Source of the DNA: Sphingomonas lacusdianchii
Lineage (GTDB): Bacteria; Pseudomonadota; Alphaproteobacteria; Sphingomonadales; Sphingomonadaceae
DNA: 64,000 bases
Reading direction: 5' to 3'
Assembly: GCF_022664395.1 (NCBI RefSeq)
Contig: NZ_JAKRET010000003.1
Location: forward strand, 186,001 to 250,000
A model generated the notes under the pieces. It saw only the letters and a list, made by a program, of their open reading frames with translations. It was not told where the DNA came from and did no database searches. Made by a program: the position numbers and the translations under genes. Below, piece after piece: positions 24,566-33,789 of the stretch. Each line of letters starts with the position of its first letter. Position 1 is the first letter of the stretch.

Positions 24566-25180
24566 ATGAACAAGGCGTTCGGATTCGGGTTGATGGCCGT
24601 GGCCGCGGTACTGGCGTCGGGCTGTACCACCACCAGATCGCGCGTCCGCCCGGTCGATGTCACCCGCTTCCACCTCAACCAGCCGGTCGCCCGTGGCAGC
24701 TTCTCGCTCGAACCGCTGTCGACCAACGGGTCGATCAGTCCCGAATTCCAGAATTACGCCAATGCCGTAGGGCGCGAGATGGAAAAGCTCGGCTTCGTCC
24801 GCGCCGGCACCGCTCCTTCCGATCTGATCGTCGCGGTCGGCTTCACCCGCGCCACCCGTGGTTTCGTCGAGAAGCGCCCGCCGGTCTCGATCGGCCTCGG
24901 CGCTGGCGGCGGCGGCGGTGGTTGGCGCGGTGGCGGCGTGGGTCTCGGCGGCGGGGTCGGCTTCGGCATCGGCGGTGGCCAGCGCGAAGTGATCGGAACC
25001 GAGATGATGGTCCAGATTCGGCGCCGCAGCGACGGCACCACCATCTGGGAAGCGCGCGCGATTACCGACTCGCTCGAAAACACTCCAGGCGCGCAACCGG
25101 TATTTCAGGCGGATCGTCTGGCCAACGCCATGTTCCGCAACTTCCCAGGCGAGTCGGGAATCACTACGACGGTGAAATGA
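24566..25180 (+). CDS. DUF4136-family lipoprotein
   Basis: 204-aa putative lipoprotein; the lipobox is visible in VLASGC at about residues 15-20 of MNKAFGFGLMAVAAVLASGC. The DUF4136 domain follows (TRFHLNQPVARGSFSLEPL... EMEKLGFVRAGTAPSDLIVAVGF) and contains a Gly-rich insert (residues about 112-135) before the conserved REVIGTEMMVQIRRRSDGTTIWEARA strand region. The function of this family is unknown; members are outer-membrane or periplasmic. The ATG at 24566 was chosen for the signal peptide. The 3' end overlaps the M14 gene (ATGA). Confidence 0.88.
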   Translation: MNKAFGFGLMAVAAVLASGCTTTRSRVRPVDVTRFHLNQPVARGSFSLEPLSTNGSISPEFQNYANAVGREMEKLGFVRAGTAPSDLIVAVGFTRATRGFVEKRPPVSIGLGAGGGGGGWRGGGVGLGGGVGFGIGGGQREVIGTEMMVQIRRRSDGTTIWEARAITDSLENTPGAQPVFQADRLANAMFRNFPGESGITTTVK

Positions 25181-26289
25181 GCATCATCGTCAACGCCGCG
25201 TTCGACAGCGGCAATATCCGTGTGGTCGCCATTCAGGGCGACGTGATCGACCTCGAGATCGTCGCCGACCACCTGTCCGACTTCTACCAATGGTTCCACT
25301 TCCGCGTCGCCGGCGCGCGTGGCCGCACGCTGACCTTCCGCATCGTCAATGCCGCCGGATCGGCCTATGCTTTCGGCTGGCCGGGCTATCGCACCCGGAT
25401 GAGCACCGACCGCACGGCATGGCGACAGGTCGATACCGACTATGCCGATGGCGTTCTGACCTTCACCGCGACGATCGACAGCGAGTTGGCGTGGTTCGCC
25501 TATTTTGCGCCTTACACGCTTGAACGGCATGACGATCTGATCGCTCGCATCGCCGCGCAGCCCGGCGTCACGCACCGCGAACTCGGCCAGAGCCTCGACG
25601 GTCGCGCCATCGACTATCTGACGCTGGGCAATGGCCCGCTTCAAGTCTGGGCCTATGCCCGGCAGCATCCCGGCGAATCGATGTGCGAATGGTTCATGGA
25701 GGGGCTGCTCGAACGGCTGACCGACCCGTCCGATATGGTCGCCGCCGATTTGCGGGAGCGCATGACCTTCCACTGCGTCCCGAACATGAACCCCGACGGG
25801 TCCTATCGCGGCCATCTGCGCACCAATGCTGCCGGCGTGAACCTCAACCGCGAATGGCATGCCCCGACGCTGGAACGCAGCCCCGAAGTGCTGTGCGTAC
25901 GCGACCGCATGGACGAAACCGGCGTCGACATCGCCATCGACGTCCATGGCGACGAAGCGATCCCCGCCAATTTCATCGCCGGGTACGAAGGCATCCCCAA
26001 CTGGACCGACGAACACGGCGCCCGCTTCACCAGCTTCGGCGCGGCATGGGCGGCGGCAACGCCCGAATTCCAGACGAAGCTCGGCTATCCCATTTCGGCG
26101 GCGGGTCAGGCTAACCTCTCGATGTCGACCAACCAGCTTGCCAACCGGTTCGGCGCGCTCTGCATGACGCTGGAAATGCCGTTCAAGGATCACGACCCCA
26201 ATCCCGATCCCGAATATGGCTGGTCGCCCGAACGGTCGAAGCGGCTGGCGCATAGCTGGCTGGAGGTACTGGCGGATTTTAGCCGGTGA
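25177..26289 (+). CDS. M14-family zinc carboxypeptidase (cytosolic carboxypeptidase-like)
   Basis: 370-aa peptidase without a signal peptide. The N-terminal beta-sandwich (residues 1-115; FYQWFHFRVAGARGRTLTF) is the accessory domain of CCP/AGBL-type M14 enzymes. Zinc and catalytic residues of the peptidase domain are visible: ARQHPGESMCEW (HxxE), the substrate-binding RTNAAGVNLNREW (Asn-Arg), zinc His in IDVHGDEAI and general-base Glu in MTLEMPFKD. Related bacterial enzymes remove C-terminal residues; the target is unknown. Overlaps both neighbours by four bases, forming a lipoprotein-M14-GNAT unit. Confidence 0.9.
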   Translation: MSIIVNAAFDSGNIRVVAIQGDVIDLEIVADHLSDFYQWFHFRVAGARGRTLTFRIVNAAGSAYAFGWPGYRTRMSTDRTAWRQVDTDYADGVLTFTATIDSELAWFAYFAPYTLERHDDLIARIAAQPGVTHRELGQSLDGRAIDYLTLGNGPLQVWAYARQHPGESMCEWFMEGLLERLTDPSDMVAADLRERMTFHCVPNMNPDGSYRGHLRTNAAGVNLNREWHAPTLERSPEVLCVRDRMDETGVDIAIDVHGDEAIPANFIAGYEGIPNWTDEHGARFTSFGAAWAAATPEFQTKLGYPISAAGQANLSMSTNQLANRFGALCMTLEMPFKDHDPNPDPEYGWSPERSKRLAHSWLEVLADFSR

Positions 26290-26741
26290 TCGTTCGCAAC
26301 GGCGGGCTCGACCATCCGGCGACGGCGGCACTGCTGACGGCGCATCTTGCCGACATGCACGCATCGTCGCCGCCGGACAGCGTCTATGCGCTCGACCTTT
26401 CCGGTCTTGCGACGCCCGACATCGCTTTCTTCACCGCATGGGATAGCGACACGCTGCTCGGCTGCGGAGCGTTACGCACGCTGGGAACAGGCGATGGGGA
26501 GATCAAATCGATGCGGACCGATCCGGCCGCACGGGGGCGCGGCGTGGCACAGGCGATCCTTGACCACATCATTGCTTTCGCCCGCGCCGCCGGCATCACC
26601 CGGCTCCTGCTCGAAACCGGAACCGGTCCGATGTTCGACGCCGCGCACCGTCTATATGCCCGCAACGGCTTCGTTCCCTGCCCGCCGTTCGGCGACTATG
26701 TCGCGACCGACTTCAACCGGTTCCTCTCCCGCCCGCTTTGA
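26286..26741 (+). CDS. GNAT-family N-acetyltransferase
   Basis: 151-aa acetyltransferase. The acetyl-CoA site is read in EIKSMRTDPAARGRGVAQAILDHIIAFAR, the motif A with RGRGVAQ; motif B follows in LYARNGFVPCPPFGDY. The GTG start at 26286 overlaps the M14 stop (GTGA). YsnE/EF3021-like GNATs have the same length and layout; the substrate is unknown. Probably the last gene of the DUF4136-M14-GNAT unit. Confidence 0.9.
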   Translation: MIVRNGGLDHPATAALLTAHLADMHASSPPDSVYALDLSGLATPDIAFFTAWDSDTLLGCGALRTLGTGDGEIKSMRTDPAARGRGVAQAILDHIIAFARAAGITRLLLETGTGPMFDAAHRLYARNGFVPCPPFGDYVATDFNRFLSRPL

Positions 26742-26777
26742 GCTAGGCGCACGCACAACCAAAGCAACGGAGGTTTC

Positions 26778-27464
26778 ATGCCCACGCTCGTCCTGATCCG
26801 CCACGGCCAGTCGGCCTGGAACCTCGAAAACCGCTTCACCGGCTGGTGGGACGTCAACCTGACCGAAAAGGGCGAGGGCGAGGCCAAGGCGGCGGGCGAG
26901 CTGCTCGCCGAAAAGGGGCATGATTTCGACCTCTGCTTCACCAGCTATCAGACGCGCGCGATCAAGACGCTGAACCTCGCGCTGGAGGCGATGGGCCGGC
27001 TGTGGTTGCCGGTCGAAAAGGACTGGCGCCTGAACGAGCGGCATTATGGCGGCCTGACCGGCCTCGACAAGGCGGAGACGGCGGCCAAGCATGGCGACGA
27101 ACAGGTCAAGATCTGGCGCCGCAGCTTCGACGTGCCGCCGCCCCTGCCCGAAGCCGACAGCCCGTGGGACCTGTCGGCCGACCGCCGCTATGCCGGGATC
27201 GCCATTCCCCAGACCGAAAGCCTGAAGGATACGATCGACCGCGTCCTCCCCTATTGGGAAAGCCGCATCGCGCCCGAACTGAAGGCCGGCAAGCGCGTCC
27301 TGATCTCTGCCCATGGCAACTCGCTGCGCGCTTTGGTCAAGCATCTCTCGGGCATTCCCGATGACGAAATCACCGGCCTCGAAATCCCGACCGGCCAGCC
27401 GATCGTGTACGAACTGGCCGACGACCTGACGCCGACCGATCGCTATTATCTCAGCGAGCGGTAA
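26778..27464 (+). CDS. gpmA: 2,3-bisphosphoglycerate-dependent phosphoglycerate mutase
   Basis: Glycolytic/gluconeogenic enzyme interconverting 3- and 2-phosphoglycerate via a phosphohistidine. The phospho-acceptor His is in [10 protein letters not shown] near residue 10, the lid/binding segment is [16 protein letters not shown], and the second catalytic His is in [15 protein letters not shown]. At 228 aa it matches the dPGM family. The ATG follows GGAGG by 5 bases. It is probably monocistronic; the 729 bp downstream holds only repeats. Confidence 0.96.
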   Translation: MPTLVLIRHGQSAWNLENRFTGWWDVNLTEKGEGEAKAAGELLAEKGHDFDLCFTSYQTRAIKTLNLALEAMGRLWLPVEKDWRLNERHYGGLTGLDKAETAAKHGDEQVKIWRRSFDVPPPLPEADSPWDLSADRRYAGIAIPQTESLKDTIDRVLPYWESRIAPELKAGKRVLISAHGNSLRALVKHLSGIPDDEITGLEIPTGQPIVYELADDLTPTDRYYLSER

Positions 27465-27482
27465 ACTACTATGAACTAAGGC

Positions 27483-27588
27483 CCTTCGTTCGTGCTGAGC
27501 TTGTCGAAGACCCGTATCGAAGCACTTGGTAACCGGTCCTTCGATACGCCGCTTCGACAAGCTCAGCGGCTACTCAGGACGAACGGAA
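27483..27588. repeat. Dispersed repeat A, copy 1 (inverted arms)
   Basis: Left arm with GTTCGTGCTGAGCTTGTCGA and CCGTATCGAAG; right arm from 27538 (CTTCGATACGCCGCTTCGAC, then AAGCTCAG, CAGGACGAACGG) is its imperfect inverse. Copy 2 is at 38569-38688. Confidence 0.85.
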
Positions 27589-27630
27589 GCGATGCGGGCA
27601 TTCTGTTGCCACCGGTATATTTCTCCCCCA

Positions 27631-27815
27631 GTTCGGTTCGAGCAGCTTCGAGCGAAGTCGAGAAGAGGGACAGGTGAACCATGCCCCGCATGGTTCAGGA
27701 TCGTCCGGGGGACAATCCGACCTGCCCCTCGTCGAGAACGCCCCGTTTGGGGCACCCCCTTCTCGACTTCGGTTCTCGACAAACTCGAACCTGCGCTCGA
27801 AGCAAACGGGGGAAT
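27631..27815. repeat. Dispersed repeat B, copy 1
   Basis: About 185 bp with nested palindromes (CCATGCCCCGCATGG; GTCCGGGGGAC; ACGCCCCGTTTGGGG; TCTCGACTTCGGTTCTCGA). Nearly the whole unit recurs, inverted, at 38376-38545; a 27690-27752 core is almost identical between the copies. Confidence 0.88.
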
Positions 27816-27963
27816 GACGCAGACGGGGGGGAATGGGTCAGCATGCGAGTTGTGGCGTAGGAGGCCGGACACAAACCCCTTTCCTACACGCCCCACCCCC
27901 GCCAAACTCCCCACCGGCCCCGCACCCGGCCCGCGCTCTTCGACATTGCCGCCCCGCCCGTCA

Positions 27964-28101
27964 CGCAAACCGCGCACAAGTGTGAACTTCGGCCTCGCCC
28001 GCGCCGACGCGACAAAGCGCCACTAGTGTGAACTTCGTGAACTTTGACCGGGAACACGTCACCGCGCAAACAACGCACGAGTGTGAACTTTGTGAACTTT
28101 G
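27964..28101. repeat. Direct repeats with GTGTGAACTT core upstream of purE
   Basis: AGTGTGAACTT occurs at 27979, 28025 and 28080. The last two continue with a C or T, then GTGAACTTTG. Copies one and three are also preceded by a shared CGCAAAC-N2-CGCAC block. The closest copy ends 92 bp before purE, so a regulatory role is possible. Confidence 0.75.
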
Positions 28102-28193
28102 CCCACTGAATATGCCCGTACGGCATCCTTGCGCTTGCCCTGTTTCGACCCCTTCCCTAAGCAGCGCCCTCCCCCACGCGGTACGGGCAGACA

Positions 28194-28679
28194 ATGAACG
28201 ACGCACCATTGGTCGGCATCATCATGGGCAGCACTTCCGATTGGGAGACGATGCGCCACGCCGCCGAAACCCTGACCAAACTCGGCATACCCCATGAAAC
28301 GAAGGTCGTGTCGGCGCACCGTACCCCCGCCCGTCTGGTCGACTATGCCACCGATGCGGTGGCACGTGGCCTGAAGGTCGTGATCGCCGGCGCCGGCGGT
28401 GCCGCCCATCTGCCCGGCATGGTCGCGTCGATGACCCGCCTCCCCGTGCTGGGCGTGCCCGTCGAATCGCATGCGCTGAAGGGCATGGATAGCCTGCTGT
28501 CGATCGTGCAGATGCCCGGCGGCGTGCCGGTCGGCACGCTGGCGATCGGCAAGGCGGGGGCGATCAACGCCGGCCTGCTCGCCGCCTCGATCCTCGCGAC
28601 GCATGACGATGCGCTGGCCGACCGGCTCGATGCATGGCGCACCGCGCAGACCGACGGCGTGGCGGTCGACCCGCAATGA
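28194..28679 (+). CDS. purE: N5-carboxyaminoimidazole ribonucleotide mutase
   Basis: Purine synthesis: converts N5-CAIR, made by PurK, to CAIR. 161 aa; the class I PurE signature is present ([13 protein letters not shown], then [15 protein letters not shown] with the catalytic His, and [16 protein letters not shown]). [21 protein letters not shown] is also characteristic. The TGA overlaps the purK ATG (ATGA), so the two are translated as a unit. Confidence 0.97.
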   Translation: MNDAPLVGIIMGSTSDWETMRHAAETLTKLGIPHETKVVSAHRTPARLVDYATDAVARGLKVVIAGAGGAAHLPGMVASMTRLPVLGVPVESHALKGMDSLLSIVQMPGGVPVGTLAIGKAGAINAGLLAASILATHDDALADRLDAWRTAQTDGVAVDPQ

Positions 28680-29734
28680 GCCCGCTGCCTCCCGGATCGA
28701 CGATCGGCATCATCGGATCGGGCCAGCTCGGCCGGATGATCGGCGTGGCCGCCGCGCAGCTCGGCTACCGCATCCATGTCTACGCGCCCGACAGCGGCCC
28801 GGCCAACGACATCGCCTTCGCGCATAGCCGCGGCGACTATGACGATGTCGACGCCCTGCGCGCCTTCGCGCGGCAGGTCGATGTCGTGACCTATGAGTTC
28901 GAGAATATCGCCGCCGCCCCGATCGAGGCACTGGGCGACAAGGTCCGCCCCTCCGCCCGCTCGCTCGCCGTCGCGCAGGACCGGGTCCGCGAAAAGCGCT
29001 TCGTCGAGGCACTGGGCGGGCGCCCGGCGCGCTGGGCCGAAGTCCCCGACCGCGCCGCGCTGGACGAGGCGATCCGCAGCGTCGGCTGCCCCGCAGTACT
29101 CAAGACCACCCGCTTCGGCTATGATGGCAAGGGGCAGGCACGGCTGATGTCGGCCGACGATGCCAGCGCGGCATGGCTGGCGATCGGCGGCGGCCCCGCG
29201 ATCCTCGAGGCGTTCGTCGATTTCGACCAGGAGTTCTCGGTCGTCCTCGCTCGCGGCATCGACGGCACGGTCGCGCTCTATCCGCCGCCGGCCAATGTCC
29301 ACAAGGACGGCATCCTCGACACCTCGACCGTCCCCGCGCCGTCGATCGAACCATGGCGTGCCGAGGCGGAAGCACTGGCGACCAGGGTCGCCGACGCGCT
29401 CGGCCATGTCGGCGTGCTGACCCTCGAATTTTTCTGCGGTCGTGATGGCGCGGTGTTCAACGAAATGGCCCCGCGCGTCCATAATTCGGGCCACTGGACG
29501 ATCGAGGGTGCCGAGACGTCGCAGTTCGAAAACCATGTCCGCGCCGTGCTCGGCCTGCCGCTTGGGGGCACCGGCCTCATCGCCGAACGGGTCGAGATGA
29601 CCAACCTGATCGGCGACGACGTCGATGCGTGGCAGGCGCTGCTGACCGAACCCGGCGCGCACCTCCACCTCTACGGCAAGAACGAAGCCCGCCCCGGCCG
29701 CAAGATGGGTCATGTGACCAGAGTAATGCGCTAA
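28676..29734 (+). CDS. purK: N5-carboxyaminoimidazole ribonucleotide synthase
   Basis: ATP-grasp enzyme that carboxylates AIR with bicarbonate and ATP to give N5-CAIR for PurE. From the ATG at 28676 it is 352 aa. Domains: the N-terminal pre-ATP-grasp Rossmann ([18 protein letters not shown]), the ATP-grasp core ([30 protein letters not shown]) and the metal-binding [16 protein letters not shown]. The purEK order is common in proteobacteria. A repeat region follows before the convergent peptidase. Confidence 0.97.
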   Translation: MSPLPPGSTIGIIGSGQLGRMIGVAAAQLGYRIHVYAPDSGPANDIAFAHSRGDYDDVDALRAFARQVDVVTYEFENIAAAPIEALGDKVRPSARSLAVAQDRVREKRFVEALGGRPARWAEVPDRAALDEAIRSVGCPAVLKTTRFGYDGKGQARLMSADDASAAWLAIGGGPAILEAFVDFDQEFSVVLARGIDGTVALYPPPANVHKDGILDTSTVPAPSIEPWRAEAEALATRVADALGHVGVLTLEFFCGRDGAVFNEMAPRVHNSGHWTIEGAETSQFENHVRAVLGLPLGGTGLIAERVEMTNLIGDDVDAWQALLTEPGAHLHLYGKNEARPGRKMGHVTRVMR

Positions 29735-29737
29735 AGA

Positions 29738-29843
29738 CTCCTCCCCGCTCCGCGGGGAGGGGGACCGCCGCGCAGCGCCGGTGGAGGGGGATTGCCTCGC
29801 AGCGCAGCGCTGGTGGATACCCCCCTCCCCATACCGGAGAGGA
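29738..29843. repeat. Palindromic repeat pair after purK
   Basis: CTCCTCCCCGCTCCGCGGGG (29738) and the partly inverted CCCCCTCCCCATACCGGAGA near 29820, with GCGCAGCGC hairpins between. Same family as 17091-17226. Lies between the convergent purK and S9 peptidase genes, where it could block read-through. Confidence 0.75.
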
Positions 29844-31901
29844 TTACCCCTCCACCCCCAATTGCCACAGCACGAACGCCATCTCCTCGGCCGCCTCGCG
29901 CAAACTCTCCCACCGCCCCGACTTGCCGCCATGGCCCGCACCCATATTGGTCTTGAGCAGCAGCACATTGTCGTCGGTCTTGGTCGCACGCAGCCGCGCC
30001 GCCCACTTGGCCGGCTCCCAATAGGTCACCCGCGGATCGTTAAGCCCGCCCGAAATGAACACCGGCGGATAGGCTTGCGCGGTCACATTGTCGTACGGGC
30101 TGTACGACCGGATCAGTTCGAACGCCGCCTTGTCCTCGATCGGATTGCCCCATTCGGGCCATTCGCCCGGCGTCAACGGCAGGCTGTCGTCGAGCATGGT
30201 GTTCAGCACGTCGACGAACGGGACGCTCGCCACCACCGCGCCCCATAGCTCGGGATCGGAGTTCATCACCGCTCCCATCAGCTCGCCGCCCGCCGATCCA
30301 CCGGCGATGGCGATCTTGCCCTTGTCCGTAAAGCCCAGCTCGATCAGCCCCTTCGCCACATCTACGAAGTCGTTGAACGTATTGGTCCGCTTCTCCAACT
30401 TGCCGTCGAGATACCATTGCTGACCCAGATCATCGCCGCCCCGAATATGCGCGATGGCAAACGCCATGCCGCGGTCGAGGAACGACATGCGGCTGGTCGA
30501 GAAGCCGGGCGGGATCGCATAGCCGTACGCGCCATAGCTATAGAGATACAGCTTGCCCGTCCCGTCGCGCGGAAAGTCCTTGGGATAGACCACCGAACAC
30601 GGGATCGCCGTTCCGTCGCGCGCGGTGATGTGCAGCCGCTCGGTCGCGTACTTTTCCGGATCATAGCCCGACGGGATCGTCTGCACCTTGCGCACGGTCA
30701 ACTCGCCGCTCGCCACGTCATAGTCGTAGACGGTGCCCGGCGTGACCATCGATTCATAGCCGAGCCGCAGCGTGTCGACATCATATTCGGGATTGTCGCC
30801 CAGCCCGACGACGAAGCTCGCCTCCGGAAACGCGATCGGCCGCGCCGGGCCGCCGGCATAATCGTGCAGCCGGATCTGATCGAGCCCGTCCAGACGCCCC
30901 TCGACCACGAACAGCTTCGCGAAGGTCGTCACTCCGGTCATGTAGAAATGCGGGTCGGCCGCGATCAGCTCCTGCCAATCGCCGGGCCGCTCCAGCGGCG
31001 CGGTCGCAAGGCGGAAGTTCGGATGCGTGTCGTTGGTGTGGATGAACAACGTACCGTCATGCTCTTCCACGTCGTACTCGACATGTTCCTCGCGCGCCCG
31101 CACCAGGATCGGTTCGGCGGTCGGATCGTCCGCCGGGACCAGTCGCACCTCGCTGGTGACGTGGTCGCCCGCCGAAATGACGAGGAACCGCCGCGACTGG
31201 GTCTCGCCGACCGACACCCGCCAGCCTTCGTCGGCCTCATGGTATAGCTCGATATCCTGCTCGATCGGCGTGCCGATGCGATGCAGCCGGGCATTGTCGG
31301 TCCGCCACTGCTCGTTGGCCAAACCGTAGAGAAAGCCGCTCGAATCTGCCGTCCACACCAGCTCGGACAGCGTCCCCGGAATGACATCCGCCAGCATCTC
31401 GCCGGTCGTCAGGTCCTTGACCCGCGCCTCGAACCGCTCGCCGCCGTCATCGTCGATCGCATAGGCGAGCAGCCGTCCGTCGGGACTGACCGACAGCGCG
31501 CCCAGCCGGAAATATTCCTTGCCCTCGGCCAGCGCCGGTTCGTCGAGGATCAGTTCGTCCGCCCCGCCCGCGATGGGCTTGCGCCACCAGCGGCGATACT
31601 CGCCGCCAGTCTCGAAATCCGACCAGTACCACCAGTCGCCGTCACGCTGCGGTACCGTCGCATCGTCTTCCTTGATCCGCGCCCGCATCTCTGTGAACAG
31701 CGTGTCGATAAGCGGCTGATGCGGCTTCATCACCGCGTCGAAATAGTCGTTCTCGGCCTTCAGATAGGCGAGCACCGCTTCATCCTCGACCTTCGGATAC
31801 TTCGGGTCGCGCAGCCATGCCCATGGATCGTCGACGACGATGCCATGGCGGTCAAAAGTGTGGGTACGTTGTTCGGCGATCGGAGGAATGGGCTTGGTCA
31901 T
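29844..31901 (-). CDS. ptrB: Oligopeptidase B-like S9 serine peptidase
   Basis: 685-aa cytoplasmic prolyl-oligopeptidase-family enzyme that cuts short peptides, usually after basic residues. The N-terminal beta-propeller (residues about 1-410; DDPWAWLRDPKYP, WWYWSDFETGGEYRRWWRKP) gates the catalytic alpha/beta-hydrolase domain: nucleophile Ser in IAGGSAGGELMGAVM, Asp in GGLNDPRVTYWEPAKW and His in MGAGHGGKSGR. Repeated IRGGDDLGQQWYLDGK is typical of PtrB. The trypsin-like specificity is inferred from the family. Divergent from the aminopeptidase P gene across 85 bp. Confidence 0.93.
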   Translation of the reverse strand: MTKPIPPIAEQRTHTFDRHGIVVDDPWAWLRDPKYPKVEDEAVLAYLKAENDYFDAVMKPHQPLIDTLFTEMRARIKEDDATVPQRDGDWWYWSDFETGGEYRRWWRKPIAGGADELILDEPALAEGKEYFRLGALSVSPDGRLLAYAIDDDGGERFEARVKDLTTGEMLADVIPGTLSELVWTADSSGFLYGLANEQWRTDNARLHRIGTPIEQDIELYHEADEGWRVSVGETQSRRFLVISAGDHVTSEVRLVPADDPTAEPILVRAREEHVEYDVEEHDGTLFIHTNDTHPNFRLATAPLERPGDWQELIAADPHFYMTGVTTFAKLFVVEGRLDGLDQIRLHDYAGGPARPIAFPEASFVVGLGDNPEYDVDTLRLGYESMVTPGTVYDYDVASGELTVRKVQTIPSGYDPEKYATERLHITARDGTAIPCSVVYPKDFPRDGTGKLYLYSYGAYGYAIPPGFSTSRMSFLDRGMAFAIAHIRGGDDLGQQWYLDGKLEKRTNTFNDFVDVAKGLIELGFTDKGKIAIAGGSAGGELMGAVMNSDPELWGAVVASVPFVDVLNTMLDDSLPLTPGEWPEWGNPIEDKAAFELIRSYSPYDNVTAQAYPPVFISGGLNDPRVTYWEPAKWAARLRATKTDDNVLLLKTNMGAGHGGKSGRWESLREAAEEMAFVLWQLGVEG

Positions 31902-31986
31902 AGGACGCCCATGTGGGGCGAGCCGAAGCGGAAGTCGAGTTCACTTGTGCTTTTGCCGCGCGGTCGTGGCTGGTAACGACGCCGCC

Positions 31987-33789
31987 ATGACCAACTACCA
32001 CGAACGCCTCTCCGCGCTCCGCGCCCATCTCGCCACGCTGGACCTCAGCGGGTTCGTCGTACCGCTGACCGACGAACATATGAGCGAATATGTCGGCGAC
32101 TATGCCCAGCGGCTGGCCTGGCTGACCGGGTTCAAGGGGTCGGCGGGCAGCGCGGTGGTGTTGCGCGACACGGCGGCAATGTTCACCGACGGCCGCTACA
32201 CGCTGCAGGTCCGCGAACAGGTCGACGGCGCCGACTGGCAGTTTGTGCAGGTCCCCGCGACGACGATGACCGACTGGCTACGCGGCGCAGTGCAGGCCGG
32301 CGACCGGATCGGCTATGACCCATGGCTGGCGACGGTCGACTGGGTCGCGTCCACCGGCGCGGCGCTGGCCGATGCCGGTGCCGAACTGGTCGCGGTCGAT
32401 AACAACCCGATCGATGCGCTGTGGCTCGACCGCCCCGCCCCCTCGCCCGCGCCGCTGTGCGTGCAGGACGATGCGCTGACCGGTCGCACCTCCGCCGAAA
32501 AGCGCGCGGCGATCGGCGAATGGCTGGGCGAGCGGCGGGCGGACGCGGTGATCCTGTCGGCGCTCGATTCGATCGCGTGGACCTTCAACGTGCGCGGCAC
32601 CGACGTCGCGCATACCCCGGTCGCGCTCAGCTATGCGATCGTCCATGCCGACGGTACCGCCGAGTTGTTCGCAGCACCGGGCAAGGTCGGCGACGATGTC
32701 GTCCGCCATCTCGGCAACGCGGTGACCGTGCGGCCGATGGACGTGTTCAAGGACACGCTCGGCCGATTCGCAGGCAAGCGCGTCGCCGCCGATCCCGACC
32801 GCGCAGTCGCCGCGATCCACAACACGCTGCGACAGGGCGGCGCGACGATCATCGCCGAACGCGACCCAACCGTGCTGGCCAAGGCGATCAAGAACCCCGT
32901 CGAGATCGCCGGCCACGCCGCCGCACAGGCTCGCGACGGTGCAGCGATGGTCCGCTTCCTTAAATGGTTCGAGGAAACCGCGCCGTCGGGCACGCTGACC
33001 GAATTGTCGGCATCCGACCGTCTCGCGGCGATCCGGGCCGAAACCGGACTGCTCCGCGACCTGTCGTTCGATACGATCAGCGCGACCGGGGCGCATGCCG
33101 CGAGTCCGCATTACAAGGCGACCGTGGAGAGCAATGCCGCGATCCTGCCGGGCCAGCTCTATCTGATCGATTCGGGTGGCCAATATGCCGATGGCACCAC
33201 CGACATCACCCGCGTCATGCCGGTCGGCGCCGTGTCCGACGAGATGCGCGACCGCTTCACCCGCGTGCTCAAGGGGCATATCGCCATCGACACTTCCATC
33301 TTTCCCGACGGGACGCTGGGCGGCCATATCGACGGTTTTGCGCGGCGGCCGCTCTGGGAAGTCGGCCTCGATTACGCGCATGGCACCGGTCACGGCATCG
33401 GCAGCTTTCTGTCGGTGCATGAAGGACCGCAACGGATCGGCGCGCCCAATTATCCGGGCGGCGGGCCGATGGAGCCGCTGCGTGCGGGCATGATGCTGTC
33501 GAACGAGCCGGGCTATTACAAGGCCGGCGAATACGGGATCCGCATCGAGAACCTGCTGCTGGTCGTCGAGCGCGATTTGCCCGGCGGCGACCTGCCGATG
33601 CTGGGGTTCGAGACGCTGACCTTCGTACCGATCGAGCGGACGCTGATCGTCCCGGCGCTGCTCACCGATAGCGAACGGGCGTGGGTCGATGCCTATCACG
33701 CCCGCGTCGCCGACTTGCTGACGCCGCTGCTCGATATGGAGACAGCGGCGTGGGTCGCGGCAAAGTGCGCGCCGTTACAGGTTGAGTAG
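31987..33789 (+). CDS. Xaa-Pro aminopeptidase (M24, three-domain)
   Basis: Cytoplasmic enzyme that releases an N-terminal residue preceding proline. At 600 aa it has two creatinase-like N-terminal domains plus the pita-bread catalytic domain. Metal ligands are visible in LIDSGGQYADGTTDITR (Asp, Asp), GTGHGIGSF (His), LSNEPGYY (Glu) and YGIRIENLL (Glu). The ATG at 31987 gives the family N-terminus NYHERLSALRAHLATLDLSG. Its last 15 bp overlap the convergent putA gene. With ptrB and the M14 peptidase it adds to the peptide-degrading theme and supplies proline for PutA, though that link is inference. Confidence 0.94.
   Translation: MTNYHERLSALRAHLATLDLSGFVVPLTDEHMSEYVGDYAQRLAWLTGFKGSAGSAVVLRDTAAMFTDGRYTLQVREQVDGADWQFVQVPATTMTDWLRGAVQAGDRIGYDPWLATVDWVASTGAALADAGAELVAVDNNPIDALWLDRPAPSPAPLCVQDDALTGRTSAEKRAAIGEWLGERRADAVILSALDSIAWTFNVRGTDVAHTPVALSYAIVHADGTAELFAAPGKVGDDVVRHLGNAVTVRPMDVFKDTLGRFAGKRVAADPDRAVAAIHNTLRQGGATIIAERDPTVLAKAIKNPVEIAGHAAAQARDGAAMVRFLKWFEETAPSGTLTELSASDRLAAIRAETGLLRDLSFDTISATGAHAASPHYKATVESNAAILPGQLYLIDSGGQYADGTTDITRVMPVGAVSDEMRDRFTRVLKGHIAIDTSIFPDGTLGGHIDGFARRPLWEVGLDYAHGTGHGIGSFLSVHEGPQRIGAPNYPGGGPMEPLRAGMMLSNEPGYYKAGEYGIRIENLLLVVERDLPGGDLPMLGFETLTFVPIERTLIVPALLTDSERAWVDAYHARVADLLTPLLDMETAAWVAAKCAPLQVE

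Larger units (their letters stand above)
27465..28193. other. 729-bp non-coding region rich in repeats
   Basis: Between gpmA and purE. In order: repeat A (27483-27588), repeat B (27631-27815), a GC-rich stretch without recognisable features (27820-27960), and a set of GTGTGAACTT direct repeats (27964-28101) just before purE. No gene is seen on either strand; the open frames here merely read through the repeats. Confidence 0.8.

Noticed and set aside
27526..28026. 166-codon frame containing a peptide also translated near 38.5 kb
   Set aside because: The shared peptide comes from the two copies of non-coding repeat B, not from a gene family.
27964..28101. Possible CRISPR array
   Set aside because: Only three repeat copies of 11-28 bp with unequal length and spacing, and no cas genes nearby.
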